Below, in pieces: positions 38,074 through 45,474 of a stretch of DNA of 64,000 nucleotides. This DNA comes from MWEI01 sp964600235 (GTDB lineage: Bacteria > Desulfobacterota > Desulfomonilia > UBA1062). The first letter of the stretch is position 1. Each line of letters begins with the position of its first letter. A program made the position numbers and the translations under genes. Under the pieces are notes generated by a model. It worked only from the letters and a program-made list of their open reading frames with translations. It was not told where the DNA came from and ran no database searches. The stretch covers positions 1-64,000 of the forward strand of contig CAZRIV010000012.1 of assembly GCA_964600235.1 (NCBI GenBank), in the 5' to 3' direction.

Positions 38074-40274
38074 TGCTGCTTGGCCACAGCGCTGATTTGA
38101 AACGAGGCATCCCACCTCAAGAATACGCCGCGCATGTCGGCAGCGTAGTTGAGAGAGCTTCCAAGGCGGCCGATGAGGCAGCCCACTATGCAGCTTACGA
38201 CGGTAAACTTCTAAAAGACATAGTAACTATCGCGGCCGAGTTTCATGATTTAGGGAAGTTGGACGATAAAAACCAAGAGGTACTCTCTGGGCAACGTCAG
38301 GCAAAAAAGTTGCCCGTTCAGCACACCGATGCCGGGACCGCCTATCTGCTGGATACGCTTCAAGTCCCCCCCGGTGCTGTCCTCGTTCGATCTCATCATA
38401 TCGGACTTCCTGATTTCATCGAGGAGCAAAACCGCGATGAAAAGCATGTTCTCAGAGATAGGGATGAGACCGTCCTGAAAAGGGTGAACCTAACTCTTCC
38501 AGAACTAATCAACGCGCACCAACAAGCACAGCAGAAGGAAGAAGGGGGCAATATCACGAACGATGGCATTTCAGGTGATGTGTCCCTTTATTATCGCATC
38601 GCCCTTTCCTGTCTTGTTGATGGAGATCATACCGATACGGCCATTCATTATGGGGATCAATACGTTGATGAACCCTCTGTTTTCTTACGGCCGGCAGATC
38701 GTCTTGCTGCCCTCGATCAGTTTGTCGAGAAACTGAAAACCAATAACGAGCGTTCACATCTACGTTCAGAGGTCTATGCGGCTTGCCGTTATGCGGAGAT
38801 ACCAGAGAATATCGTTTCATGCGATAGCCCGGTCGGAACAGGAAAAACCACGGCGGTTATGGCGCATCTTTTGGCACAAGCTCAGAAGCGTGGTCTTCGA
38901 AGGATTATTGTTGTTCTGCCTTTTACCAATATTATCAGTCAGTCAGTCAAAATCTATCGTGAAGCACTTGTCCTGCAAGGGGAGAATCCTGAGCATGTGG
39001 TTGCAGAATTACACCACCGTGCGGATTTTCAATACAGACTCAGCCGTCAATTCACAGCGCTTTGGAAAGCCCCCATCATTGTAACCACGGCAGTCAGTTT
39101 CTTTGAAACGCTGTCATCCAACACCCCTGCTACCTTAAGGAAACTCCACAATCTACCGGGCAGCGCGGTATTCATTGATGAATCGCATGCGGCCCTGCCA
39201 GCTAAATTGTTGCCGTTAGCCTGGCGATGGATCAAGGGTTTCGCGCATGAGTGGGGTTGCTATTGGGTTATGGCGTCAGGTTCGCTTAACCGGTTCTGGA
39301 AAATTGAGGAGTTTGACAAGGAAGCCCCGGATATACCGGAGATCATGCCGGTGGTGTTACGCGAGAGTTTGATGAAACATGAAGGGGTGCGGATATCATA
39401 CCAATTTAATGATAACCCTTTGGGTGCAAAAGACCTTGTAGAATGGGTAGCCTCACTGCCCGGCCCACGTATGGTGATTATCAACACCGTGCAAAGCGCC
39501 GCCGTGGTGGCGCGTGAGTATGCAAAGCGCTTCGGCAGATCATCCGTGGAACATTTATCCACGGCGCTAACACCTTCTGACCGGGATCATACGCTTGACC
39601 GGATAAAATCACGATTGTTGAATGCCAATGATACCGATTGGACGCTTATAGCAACATCTTGCGTTGAGGCTGGCGTTGACCTATCTTTCAAGACCGGGGT
39701 GCGGGAAGCTGCTTCGCTGGTCTCCCTGCTTCAAACCGCCGGACGCGTTAATCGCCATGAACATGTTGAAGCGGAAACAGTCTGGACATTTGTTCTCAAA
39801 GAAGAAGAGCTTCTCAAAAAACATCCTGGGCTGAAAGATTCATCAAAGATCCTGCTTGATCTTATTAGTGGTGGCTCTCAGATATCGTCTAATCTCTGCA
39901 CAGACGCTCTCAAACGCGAGATTCGGCTTGCTGGTAAATTTACCAATGAACTCATCAAATCAGAAGATGAGTTGCGGTTCCCTCAGGTTGAGAAAGATTT
40001 CCATGTCATAACGACTGACACACGTATCGTTGTTGTTGGCGATGATCTGATTAACAAACTTGAGAATCATGAACCCGTTGATTGGCGGGACATACAAAAA
40101 TCATCGGTGCAAATATGGGCATATCGGATTGATGCCCTACGTATCCCGGAGTTTACTGGTCACCTTGGAGTATACAAGTGGACTTATGACTATGATGATT
40201 TCATTGGCTACATGGCCGGTGTGCTTTCTGTTGAGGCGTTCAGTCAGGGTATCGGGGATGCAGGTATCATATAA
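38073..40274 (+). CDS. cas3: Cas3 helicase-nuclease
   Basis: A 733-residue enzyme that unwinds and degrades target DNA once Cascade is bound. The N-terminal HD nuclease has H21 and the pair H58-D59 in EFHDLGKLDD, then QHTDAGTAYLL and RSHHIGLPDF. The SF2 helicase has Walker A SPVGTGKTTAV near residue 252 and the DEAH-type box DESHAALP near 367, and motif VI is recognisable in LLQTAGRVNRHE. All core motifs look intact. Its place between cas7 and cas4 is unusual: in type I-C operons cas3 generally comes first. The gene is lower in G+C than the following adaptation genes. Confidence 0.93.
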   Translation: MLLGHSADLKRGIPPQEYAAHVGSVVERASKAADEAAHYAAYDGKLLKDIVTIAAEFHDLGKLDDKNQEVLSGQRQAKKLPVQHTDAGTAYLLDTLQVPPGAVLVRSHHIGLPDFIEEQNRDEKHVLRDRDETVLKRVNLTLPELINAHQQAQQKEEGGNITNDGISGDVSLYYRIALSCLVDGDHTDTAIHYGDQYVDEPSVFLRPADRLAALDQFVEKLKTNNERSHLRSEVYAACRYAEIPENIVSCDSPVGTGKTTAVMAHLLAQAQKRGLRRIIVVLPFTNIISQSVKIYREALVLQGENPEHVVAELHHRADFQYRLSRQFTALWKAPIIVTTAVSFFETLSSNTPATLRKLHNLPGSAVFIDESHAALPAKLLPLAWRWIKGFAHEWGCYWVMASGSLNRFWKIEEFDKEAPDIPEIMPVVLRESLMKHEGVRISYQFNDNPLGAKDLVEWVASLPGPRMVIINTVQSAAVVAREYAKRFGRSSVEHLSTALTPSDRDHTLDRIKSRLLNANDTDWTLIATSCVEAGVDLSFKTGVREAASLVSLLQTAGRVNRHEHVEAETVWTFVLKEEELLKKHPGLKDSSKILLDLISGGSQISSNLCTDALKREIRLAGKFTNELIKSEDELRFPQVEKDFHVITTDTRIVVVGDDLINKLENHEPVDWRDIQKSSVQIWAYRIDALRIPEFTGHLGVYKWTYDYDDFIGYMAGVLSVEAFSQGIGDAGII

Positions 40275-40295
40275 GATGGTGGGGTAATTAGGATC

Positions 40296-40931
40296 ATGTC
40301 GTATTCTGAAGATGAACCCATTTCAATTTCAGCGCTTGCGCATTATTCCTATTGCCCGCGCCGCTGTGCTCTTATCCATATCGAGCAAATATGGACGGAG
40401 AACGTGTTCACTGCCGAAGGTCGCATCATGCATGAATATATCCATGATGAGAGGCGAGAGTCGCGGCGCGATGTACGCACCGAGAACGGTGTACCGCTTC
40501 GTTCCTTGAGGCTCGGGCTCATAGGCAAGGCAGATGTGATTGAGTTCCATCGATTGGAGGACAATAGCTGGTTGCCCTATCCCGTGGAGTACAAGCGGGG
40601 TAAACCGAAAAAGGATGACTCCGACAAGGTCCAGCTCTGCGCCCAGGCCCTGTGCCTCGAAGAGATGCTGGATGTACATATAACCGAAGGCGCGCTCTTT
40701 TACGGCCGGACAAGGCACAGGCTGGATGTGGTATTCGATGAATCTTTGCATAGCGAGACAGAAGGGATTGCACTGCGCACCCATGAGCTCATTGCATCAG
40801 GACAAACGCCTCCTCCTGTTTATTCCAAGCGGTGCGACAGGTGCTCGCTTGTAGAGATCTGCCTGCCCAAGACAATGCTGAAAAAGAGAAGTGTTAAGGG
40901 TTACATATCAAGGATGGTAAACGAGCCATGA
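40296..40931 (+). CDS. cas4: Cas4 adaptation nuclease
   Basis: A 211-residue RecB-like exonuclease that trims prespacers and sets PAM orientation with Cas1-Cas2. Iron-sulfur cysteines are C20 (YSYCPRRC) near the N-terminus and C180, C183 and C189 near the C-terminus (CDRCSLVEIC). The RecB nuclease core is present as GKADVIEF, then PVEYKRGKPK and a QLCAQALCLEE helix. It overlaps cas1 by four bases (ATGA). The first 50 codons have the moderate G+C of cas3; from about 40500 the composition rises to that of cas1 and cas2. Confidence 0.93.
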   Translation: MSYSEDEPISISALAHYSYCPRRCALIHIEQIWTENVFTAEGRIMHEYIHDERRESRRDVRTENGVPLRSLRLGLIGKADVIEFHRLEDNSWLPYPVEYKRGKPKKDDSDKVQLCAQALCLEEMLDVHITEGALFYGRTRHRLDVVFDESLHSETEGIALRTHELIASGQTPPPVYSKRCDRCSLVEICLPKTMLKKRSVKGYISRMVNEP

Positions 40932-41965
40932 AGAAGCATCTGAATACCCTTTTCATAACTACCCAGGGCGCCTATCTCTCGAAAGAGAGGGAGACCGTTG
41001 TCGTCAATGTTGAAAAGGAGGTCCGCCTGAGGGTGCCCATCCATACCCTTGGCGGAATTGTATGCTTCGGGAATGTGGCATGCAGCCCTTTTCTTATGGG
41101 GTTCTGTGCAGAGAACGGGGTGGGACTGAGCTTTCTCACCGAGAATGGACGGTTCTTGGCCCGGGTGCAGGGTCCGGTATCGGGCAATGTGCTTCTTCGA
41201 AGGGAACAGTATCGCCGTGCCGATGATCAGGCATTTTCGGCGGGCATGGCACGGATGGTTCTTGTGGGCAAGATCGCCAACAGTAGGACAGTTCTCCAGA
41301 GGGCCATGCGGGACCACGGAGACAAGGATTCCATGGATACGGAAAAGCTCGGGCTCGCCGTGCGGCGGCTGACCTCATATCTTGACCTCCTGGAAAAGGA
41401 CAACCACCTCGATGTAGTACGCGGATTCGAAGGGGATGCGGCACATACCTATTTCAGCGTGTTCGACCAGCTCATTGTTTCACAGAAGGATGATTTTCCT
41501 TTTGCTGAAAGAAACAGACGGCCTCCGCTGGACAATGTGAATTGTCTGCTGTCGTTCATCTATACCCTGCTTGTCCATGATATACGCTCCGCCCTTGAGA
41601 CGGTCGGATTAGACCCTGCAGTTGGCTTTCTGCACAGGGACAGGCCCGGCAGGCCCAGCCTGGTGCTCGACATCATGGAAGAGATCAGGCCCTTTCTAGC
41701 TGACAGGCTTGCGCTCTCTCTCATCAACCTGAAACAGGTCCAGGCAAAGGGCTTCAATAAAATGGACTCTGGTGCGGTCCTGATGTCGGATGAAACCCGA
41801 AAAAAAGTCCTTGTTACTTATCAGGAGAGGAAGAGAGAGGAAATCAACCATGCCTTCATCAACGAAAAGGTGACAATCGGGATGCTGTTCCATATACAGG
41901 CCTTGCTGCTTGCGCGGTATCTGAGGGGAGACCTCGACGGGTATCCCCCGTTCATCTGGAAATAG
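40928..41965 (+). CDS. cas1: Cas1 integrase, type I-C
   Basis: A 345-residue spacer integrase. The metal-binding catalytic residues are all present: E168 in RGFEGDAAHTYF, H236 in GFLHRDRPGRPSL and D248 in LVLDIMEE. The N-terminal beta domain (LNTLFITTQGAYLSKERETVVV) and the C-terminal helical domain are full length, so the protein should be active. Its gene shares four bases with cas4 and is followed by cas2 after ten bases. G+C here (34/60 on the line at 41221) resembles the host chromosome more than the effector genes do. Confidence 0.96.
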   Translation: MKKHLNTLFITTQGAYLSKERETVVVNVEKEVRLRVPIHTLGGIVCFGNVACSPFLMGFCAENGVGLSFLTENGRFLARVQGPVSGNVLLRREQYRRADDQAFSAGMARMVLVGKIANSRTVLQRAMRDHGDKDSMDTEKLGLAVRRLTSYLDLLEKDNHLDVVRGFEGDAAHTYFSVFDQLIVSQKDDFPFAERNRRPPLDNVNCLLSFIYTLLVHDIRSALETVGLDPAVGFLHRDRPGRPSLVLDIMEEIRPFLADRLALSLINLKQVQAKGFNKMDSGAVLMSDETRKKVLVTYQERKREEINHAFINEKVTIGMLFHIQALLLARYLRGDLDGYPPFIWK

Positions 41966-41975
41966 GAGGCTTTTA

Positions 41976-42266
41976 GTGTTTGTGCTCATTACCTATGATG
42001 TTGCAGTAACCGAATCAGGAGGACAGGGTCGCCTCCGGAGAGTGGCGAAGACATGCCAGGATTATGGACAGCGTGTTCAATTCTCCGTGTTCGAGTGCAT
42101 TGTCGATCCTGCCCAGTGGGTTGTCCTGAAGCAGATGCTGATCGATGAGATCGATCCGAAGATGGACAGCCTGAGGTTCTATTATCTGGGGTCCAACTGG
42201 AAGCGCAGGGTGGAGCATGTGGGTGCAAAGAAATCCATTGACCAGGAAGGGACCTTGATTGTGTGA
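41976..42266 (+). CDS. cas2: Cas2, adaptation complex subunit
   Basis: A 96-residue ferredoxin-fold protein that bridges two Cas1 dimers. It shows the usual start FVLITYDVAV and the middle RVQFSVFECIVDPAQW, and ends with LIV after YLGSNWKRRVEHVG, a typical type I-C Cas2 C-terminus. It starts with GTG at 41976 behind a strong AGGAGG. It is the last cas gene; the leader and array follow at once. Confidence 0.96.
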   Translation: MFVLITYDVAVTESGGQGRLRRVAKTCQDYGQRVQFSVFECIVDPAQWVVLKQMLIDEIDPKMDSLRFYYLGSNWKRRVEHVGAKKSIDQEGTLIV

Positions 42267-42448
42267 ACAGGCGCGAACCTTGAGCTCACATATAATTGCC
42301 GGGATGTTCGCGGCGTTTGTAACGCAAGGGTTTTGCATAATATACACGGTGCTCTTTGACAAGCGAATAGGTGTATGTACGGGAAAGCCGATGGTCCGCG
42401 CAAACCGTCGAATATGCTCTTGTAAAAATAAAAAGATAGAAGGAAACA
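42267..42448 (+). promoter_or_regulatory. CRISPR leader
   Basis: 182 bases between cas2 and the first repeat with no ORF. It opens with GCGCGAACC, a sequence often seen at the start of type I-C leaders, and becomes A+T-rich toward the array. TTGCAT and AATATA near 42335 may be part of its promoter. New spacers would enter at 42449. Confidence 0.75.
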
Positions 42449-43789
42449 GTCGCCCCCCGCGCGGGGGCGTGGATTGAAACTTTCATCTTGGTGTTTAAAT
42501 CTGTGTTGTCTTTAGTCGCCCCCCGCGCGGGGGCGTGGATTGAAACATGTATCCGTCGGACAATGAGTGCGAGGCCATCAGGTCGCCCCCCGCGCGGGGG
42601 CGTGGATTGAAACTTCACTTAGCGAGTTCATGAAAGTGATGAACTTTGTCGCCCCCCGCGCGGGGGCGTGGATTGAAACGAGTCCATACCCGGCACATGG
42701 CTTGCCCATCTGAAGTCGCCCCCCGCGCGGGGGCGTGGATTGAAACCATCGTCTTCTTAACAATGTACTTGGGTATGAGGTCGCCCCCCGCGCGGGGGCG
42801 TGGATTGAAACGTCGATTGTGTCTTGGAGAGGGCCACAAACCACACCGTCGCCCCCCGCGCGGGGGCGTGGATTGAAACCGGTCATGGTCGTAGCACTGC
42901 CGGCACTTCCCGTGTCGCCCCCCGCGCGGGGGCGTGGATTGAAACAAAAGGTAGTTGTAGGCTTCATCCCAAGTGTCGAGTCGCCCCCCGCGCGGGGGCG
43001 TGGATTGAAACCAGAATGCTGTCTTGTAGCGTTGAAGAAATAACATCGTCGCCCCCCGCGCGGGGGCGTGGATTGAAACTTCCCTTCCAACGTCTTCCCG
43101 GCCTGGATATTTGTCGCCCCCCGCGCGGGGGCGTGGATTGAAACAAGAAAGAAGCAATTAACAATGATTACCACTTTGGTCGCCCCCCGCGCGGGGGCGT
43201 GGATTGAAACGAATATACTATCCGATCCAGTTATGATGGTATTGGTCGCCCCCCGCGCGGGGGCGTGGATTGAAACCCAGGATACGGGTGATCCCGTTGC
43301 CAAGAAGGTTGTCGCCCCCCGCGCGGGGGCGTGGATTGAAACGTGTCGTTACCCGTGGTCGCTACATAGATGTTGCCGTCGCCCCCCGCGCGGGGGCGTG
43401 GATTGAAACAGAATCCAGCATTAAGACTGCCGGAACGATATTTGTCGCCCCCCGCGCGGGGGCGTGGATTGAAACATTGCGTCTAAGGCTCTTTGAACGC
43501 ACACATCAGTCGCCCCCCGCGCGGGGGCGTGGATTGAAACAAGTTTATGGTGCTACGCTGATTCTAATAATACGTCGCCCCCCGCGCGGGGGCGTGGATT
43601 GAAACATCGACAACCAGGACACCAAGTACGCCACGTTCAGTCGCCCCCCGCGCGGGGGCGTGGATTGAAACAATGTTGCGAACGAGGAATTGTTCAAGAA
43701 GTTGGGTCGCCCCCCGCGCGGGGGCGTGGATTGAAACATGGTAAACTATACCGTGGGCACGGGGATCACCTGTCGCCCCCCGCGCGGGG
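42449..43789 (+). CRISPR. type I-C CRISPR array, 20 full repeats plus a truncated one
   Basis: Repeats are 32 bases, starting GTCGCCCCCC with a palindromic CCCCCGCGCGGGGG core and ending GGATTGAAAC, the type I-C pattern. I read 20 complete copies without seeing a mismatch, from 42449 to 43737, separated by 20 spacers of 33-36 bases. The last repeat, at 43772-43789, keeps only its first 18 bases, then changes to TTAAAGAAAAATCCCC. Transcription runs on the plus strand away from the leader, so spacer 1 (42481-42514) is the newest. Uniform repeats suggest a recently active array. I could not identify spacer targets. Confidence 0.98.
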
Positions 43790-43795
43790 TTAAAG

Positions 43796-43831
43796 AAAAA
43801 TCCCCGGTACACCAAACGGTACACCGGGGAT
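43796..43831 (-). terminator. terminator of the tRNA-Gln/tRNA-Glu operon
   Basis: Fourteen-pair stem (43800-43813 with 43818-43831, including two G-U pairs) around GTTT on the minus strand, followed by TTTTT. It lies 11 bases past the tRNA-Glu 3' end and directly abuts the truncated CRISPR repeat. Confidence 0.85.
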
Positions 43832-43838
43832 CTTCTCA

Positions 43839-43887
43839 GCGTTGGTAGTCCCAAGGGGAATCGAACCCCTGTTTACGGCGTGAGAGG
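43839..43887 (-). repeat. att-like direct repeat inside intact tRNA-Glu
   Basis: 49 bases identical to 32891-32939. Here they form the 3' part of the complete tRNA-Glu gene plus four downstream bases. They mark the right boundary of the island. Confidence 0.88.
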
Positions 43888-43918
43888 CCGTTGTCCTAGG
43901 CCACTAGACGATGGGACC
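43843..43918 (-). tRNA. tRNA-Glu (anticodon CUC)
   Basis: 76 bases, with the 3' CCA encoded. The acceptor GGTCCCA pairs with TGGGACT, the anticodon loop CTCTCAC gives CUC, and the T arm GGGGTTCGATTCCCC is perfect. It is the second gene of a two-tRNA operon after tRNA-Gln and the integration target of the neighbouring island. Confidence 0.97.
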
Positions 43919-43925
43919 ATATCCG

Positions 43926-43999
43926 TGGCTGGGGGACTAGGATTCGAACCTAGATAAACGGAGTCAGAGTCCGTCGTCTTGCCGTTAGACCATCCCCCA
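43926..43999 (-). tRNA. tRNA-Gln (anticodon CUG)
   Basis: 74 bases with encoded CCA. Acceptor TGGGGGA pairs with TCCCCCA, the anticodon loop CTCTGAC gives CUG, and the T arm reads CTAGGTTCGAATCCTAG. It lies seven bases before tRNA-Glu and shares its promoter and terminator. Confidence 0.97.
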
Positions 44000-44012
44000 A
44001 CGTATTTAGCTC

Positions 44013-44041
44013 TTCTAACGGCTGAGCAGGGGAAAAGTCAA
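44013..44041 (-). promoter_or_regulatory. tRNA-Gln/tRNA-Glu promoter
   Basis: On the minus strand TTGACT (44036-44041) and TTAGAA (44013-44018) are 17 bases apart, and the tRNA begins 13 bases further on. The same TTGACT-TTTC arrangement precedes tRNA-Cys. Confidence 0.7.
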
Positions 44042-44246
44042 GGTGTTTTTCTCTTCTGCCCGGTTCCCCCGAATCACGCGCTGGAGCCGATTTGAAGGCG
44101 TTGTTCGGGAACTCATCTTCATTTTACCGTCAACGGGGCCAGGTGGGGGTTGTGCAAGAATTATCAGCTCTTAGAGTGCCCTGCACTGGGAATGCGGGAG
44201 GAAAAGACCTTGTCTTGCCCCCCTGCCGGATGATATTGCTGGTCGT

Positions 44247-45467
44247 ATGACTATCAAGGATGACAAGCTCTATATCGTGATGGTGGGTCTGCCCTCCCAG
44301 GGCAAGTCCACCGTGGCCTTCCGGATGCAGGACATCTTCAGGAAGAATTCCATCCCCACCATGATCTACAACAACGGGGAGCTGAGGAGGAAGTATGCAC
44401 CGGCAGACACCTGGATGTCCGACTTCTACAACCCCTTGAACAAGGACACCATGGAAGTGCGCAAGCAGTTTGCGCTCATGAACATCAAGCGGGCCAGGCA
44501 GTATCTGAAGAACAAGGGCCGGGTCGCCATCCTTGACGCCACCAATGTAAGCAGGTCCAGGCGCGAGCTCATTGAAGAGAATCTGCAGGACCACCCCATC
44601 CTCTATATCGAGTGCATCAACAACGACGAGCATATCGTGGATGTGAGCATCTCCCACAAGGTGCGCTCGCCCGAATTCTCGAAGCTCAGCGAAGAACTGG
44701 CCATCAGGGAGTTCAAGAAGCGCATCGATTACTACCGCATGATCTACAACCCCCTGCATGTCGAGCGCAACTACATCACCATGGATTCTCTTCATAACCG
44801 GGTCCTGGCGGAGCAGATAGAAGACCAGCTACCTCTCTATTCCCGCATCAGGGACTGTCTGGTAACCGACGTGGTGAAAAGCCTCTTTCTCATCCGTCAC
44901 ACCGAGACCTTCTTCAACCTGGAGGACCGTATCGGAGGCAATCCCGATCTCACCCCCAGGGGCAGGGCTCAGGCAGATGCGCTCGGCCGGTTTTTCCGGA
45001 ACAAGAAGATATCATACATCTTCACGAGCGAACTGAACCGGACCATTCAGACGGCCGGGGCCATCAAGGCCCTGCAGGACGACTGCACCATCGTGCGCCT
45101 GAAGGAGTTCAACGAGATCTATGCCGGCATCTGCGAAGACATGACCTATGACGAGATCCAGCGCTACAAGCCCGATATCCACTCGGCACGCAAGGCTGAC
45201 AAATACAACTACACCTACCCGGGCGGCGAAGGCTATGCGACCATGAAGGAGCGGATCAAGATCGGCATCAAGAAGGCGTTTTATCTGAACCAGAGGCCCG
45301 ACAACATCATGATCATCGGGCACAGGGCCGTGAACCGTATGATCCTCTCCCACTTTCTCTACCGGCGCGAAGAGGATGTCCCGTACATCTACATACCTCA
45401 GGACAAGTTCTACCATATCGTGGCAACCCAGGACCGCAAGGTGTTCGAGTTGTGCAGGTACGAATAG
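44247..45467 (+). CDS. bifunctional 6-phosphofructo-2-kinase/fructose-2,6-bisphosphatase
   Basis: A 406-residue protein built like the eukaryotic PFKFB enzymes that make and break fructose 2,6-bisphosphate. The N-terminal kinase has Walker A GLPSQGKST (residues 14-22) and ILDATNVSRSRR, matching the animal enzyme's DATNTTRERR. The C-terminal histidine-phosphatase half has H218 in LIRHTETFFN, RIGGNPDLTPRG, E290 in FNEIYAGICEDMTYDEIQ and H359 in IIGHRAVNRM, each aligning with a catalytic position of the eukaryotic phosphatase. The usual RHGE is RHTE here. Such full-length homologues are rare in bacteria. No strong ribosome site precedes the ATG. Whether the product controls glycolysis in this cell is unknown. 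Confidence 0.9.
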   Translation: MTIKDDKLYIVMVGLPSQGKSTVAFRMQDIFRKNSIPTMIYNNGELRRKYAPADTWMSDFYNPLNKDTMEVRKQFALMNIKRARQYLKNKGRVAILDATNVSRSRRELIEENLQDHPILYIECINNDEHIVDVSISHKVRSPEFSKLSEELAIREFKKRIDYYRMIYNPLHVERNYITMDSLHNRVLAEQIEDQLPLYSRIRDCLVTDVVKSLFLIRHTETFFNLEDRIGGNPDLTPRGRAQADALGRFFRNKKISYIFTSELNRTIQTAGAIKALQDDCTIVRLKEFNEIYAGICEDMTYDEIQRYKPDIHSARKADKYNYTYPGGEGYATMKERIKIGIKKAFYLNQRPDNIMIIGHRAVNRMILSHFLYRREEDVPYIYIPQDKFYHIVATQDRKVFELCRYE

Positions 45468-45474
45468 GCCGGTA

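Larger units (their letters stand above)
32891..43887. mobile_element. genomic island at tRNA-Glu carrying CRISPR-Cas
   Basis: The stretch between two 49-bp direct repeats of the tRNA-Glu 3' end. Its base composition differs from both flanks: by hand count the line at 34081 has 16/60 G+C and the line at 39361 has 24/60, against clearly G+C-rich DNA outside. It holds the GAF membrane-protein module and the complete CRISPR-Cas system. No integrase, transposase or conjugation gene is visible, so it is either a remnant or was moved by an enzyme acting in trans. The repeat boundary in the anticodon loop is typical of tyrosine-recombinase sites. Confidence 0.75.

Noticed and set aside
42578..43303. 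Long open frames running through the CRISPR array on both strands
   Set aside because: They arise because the G+C-rich repeat lacks stops in some frames; the translated products are just the repeat over and over.
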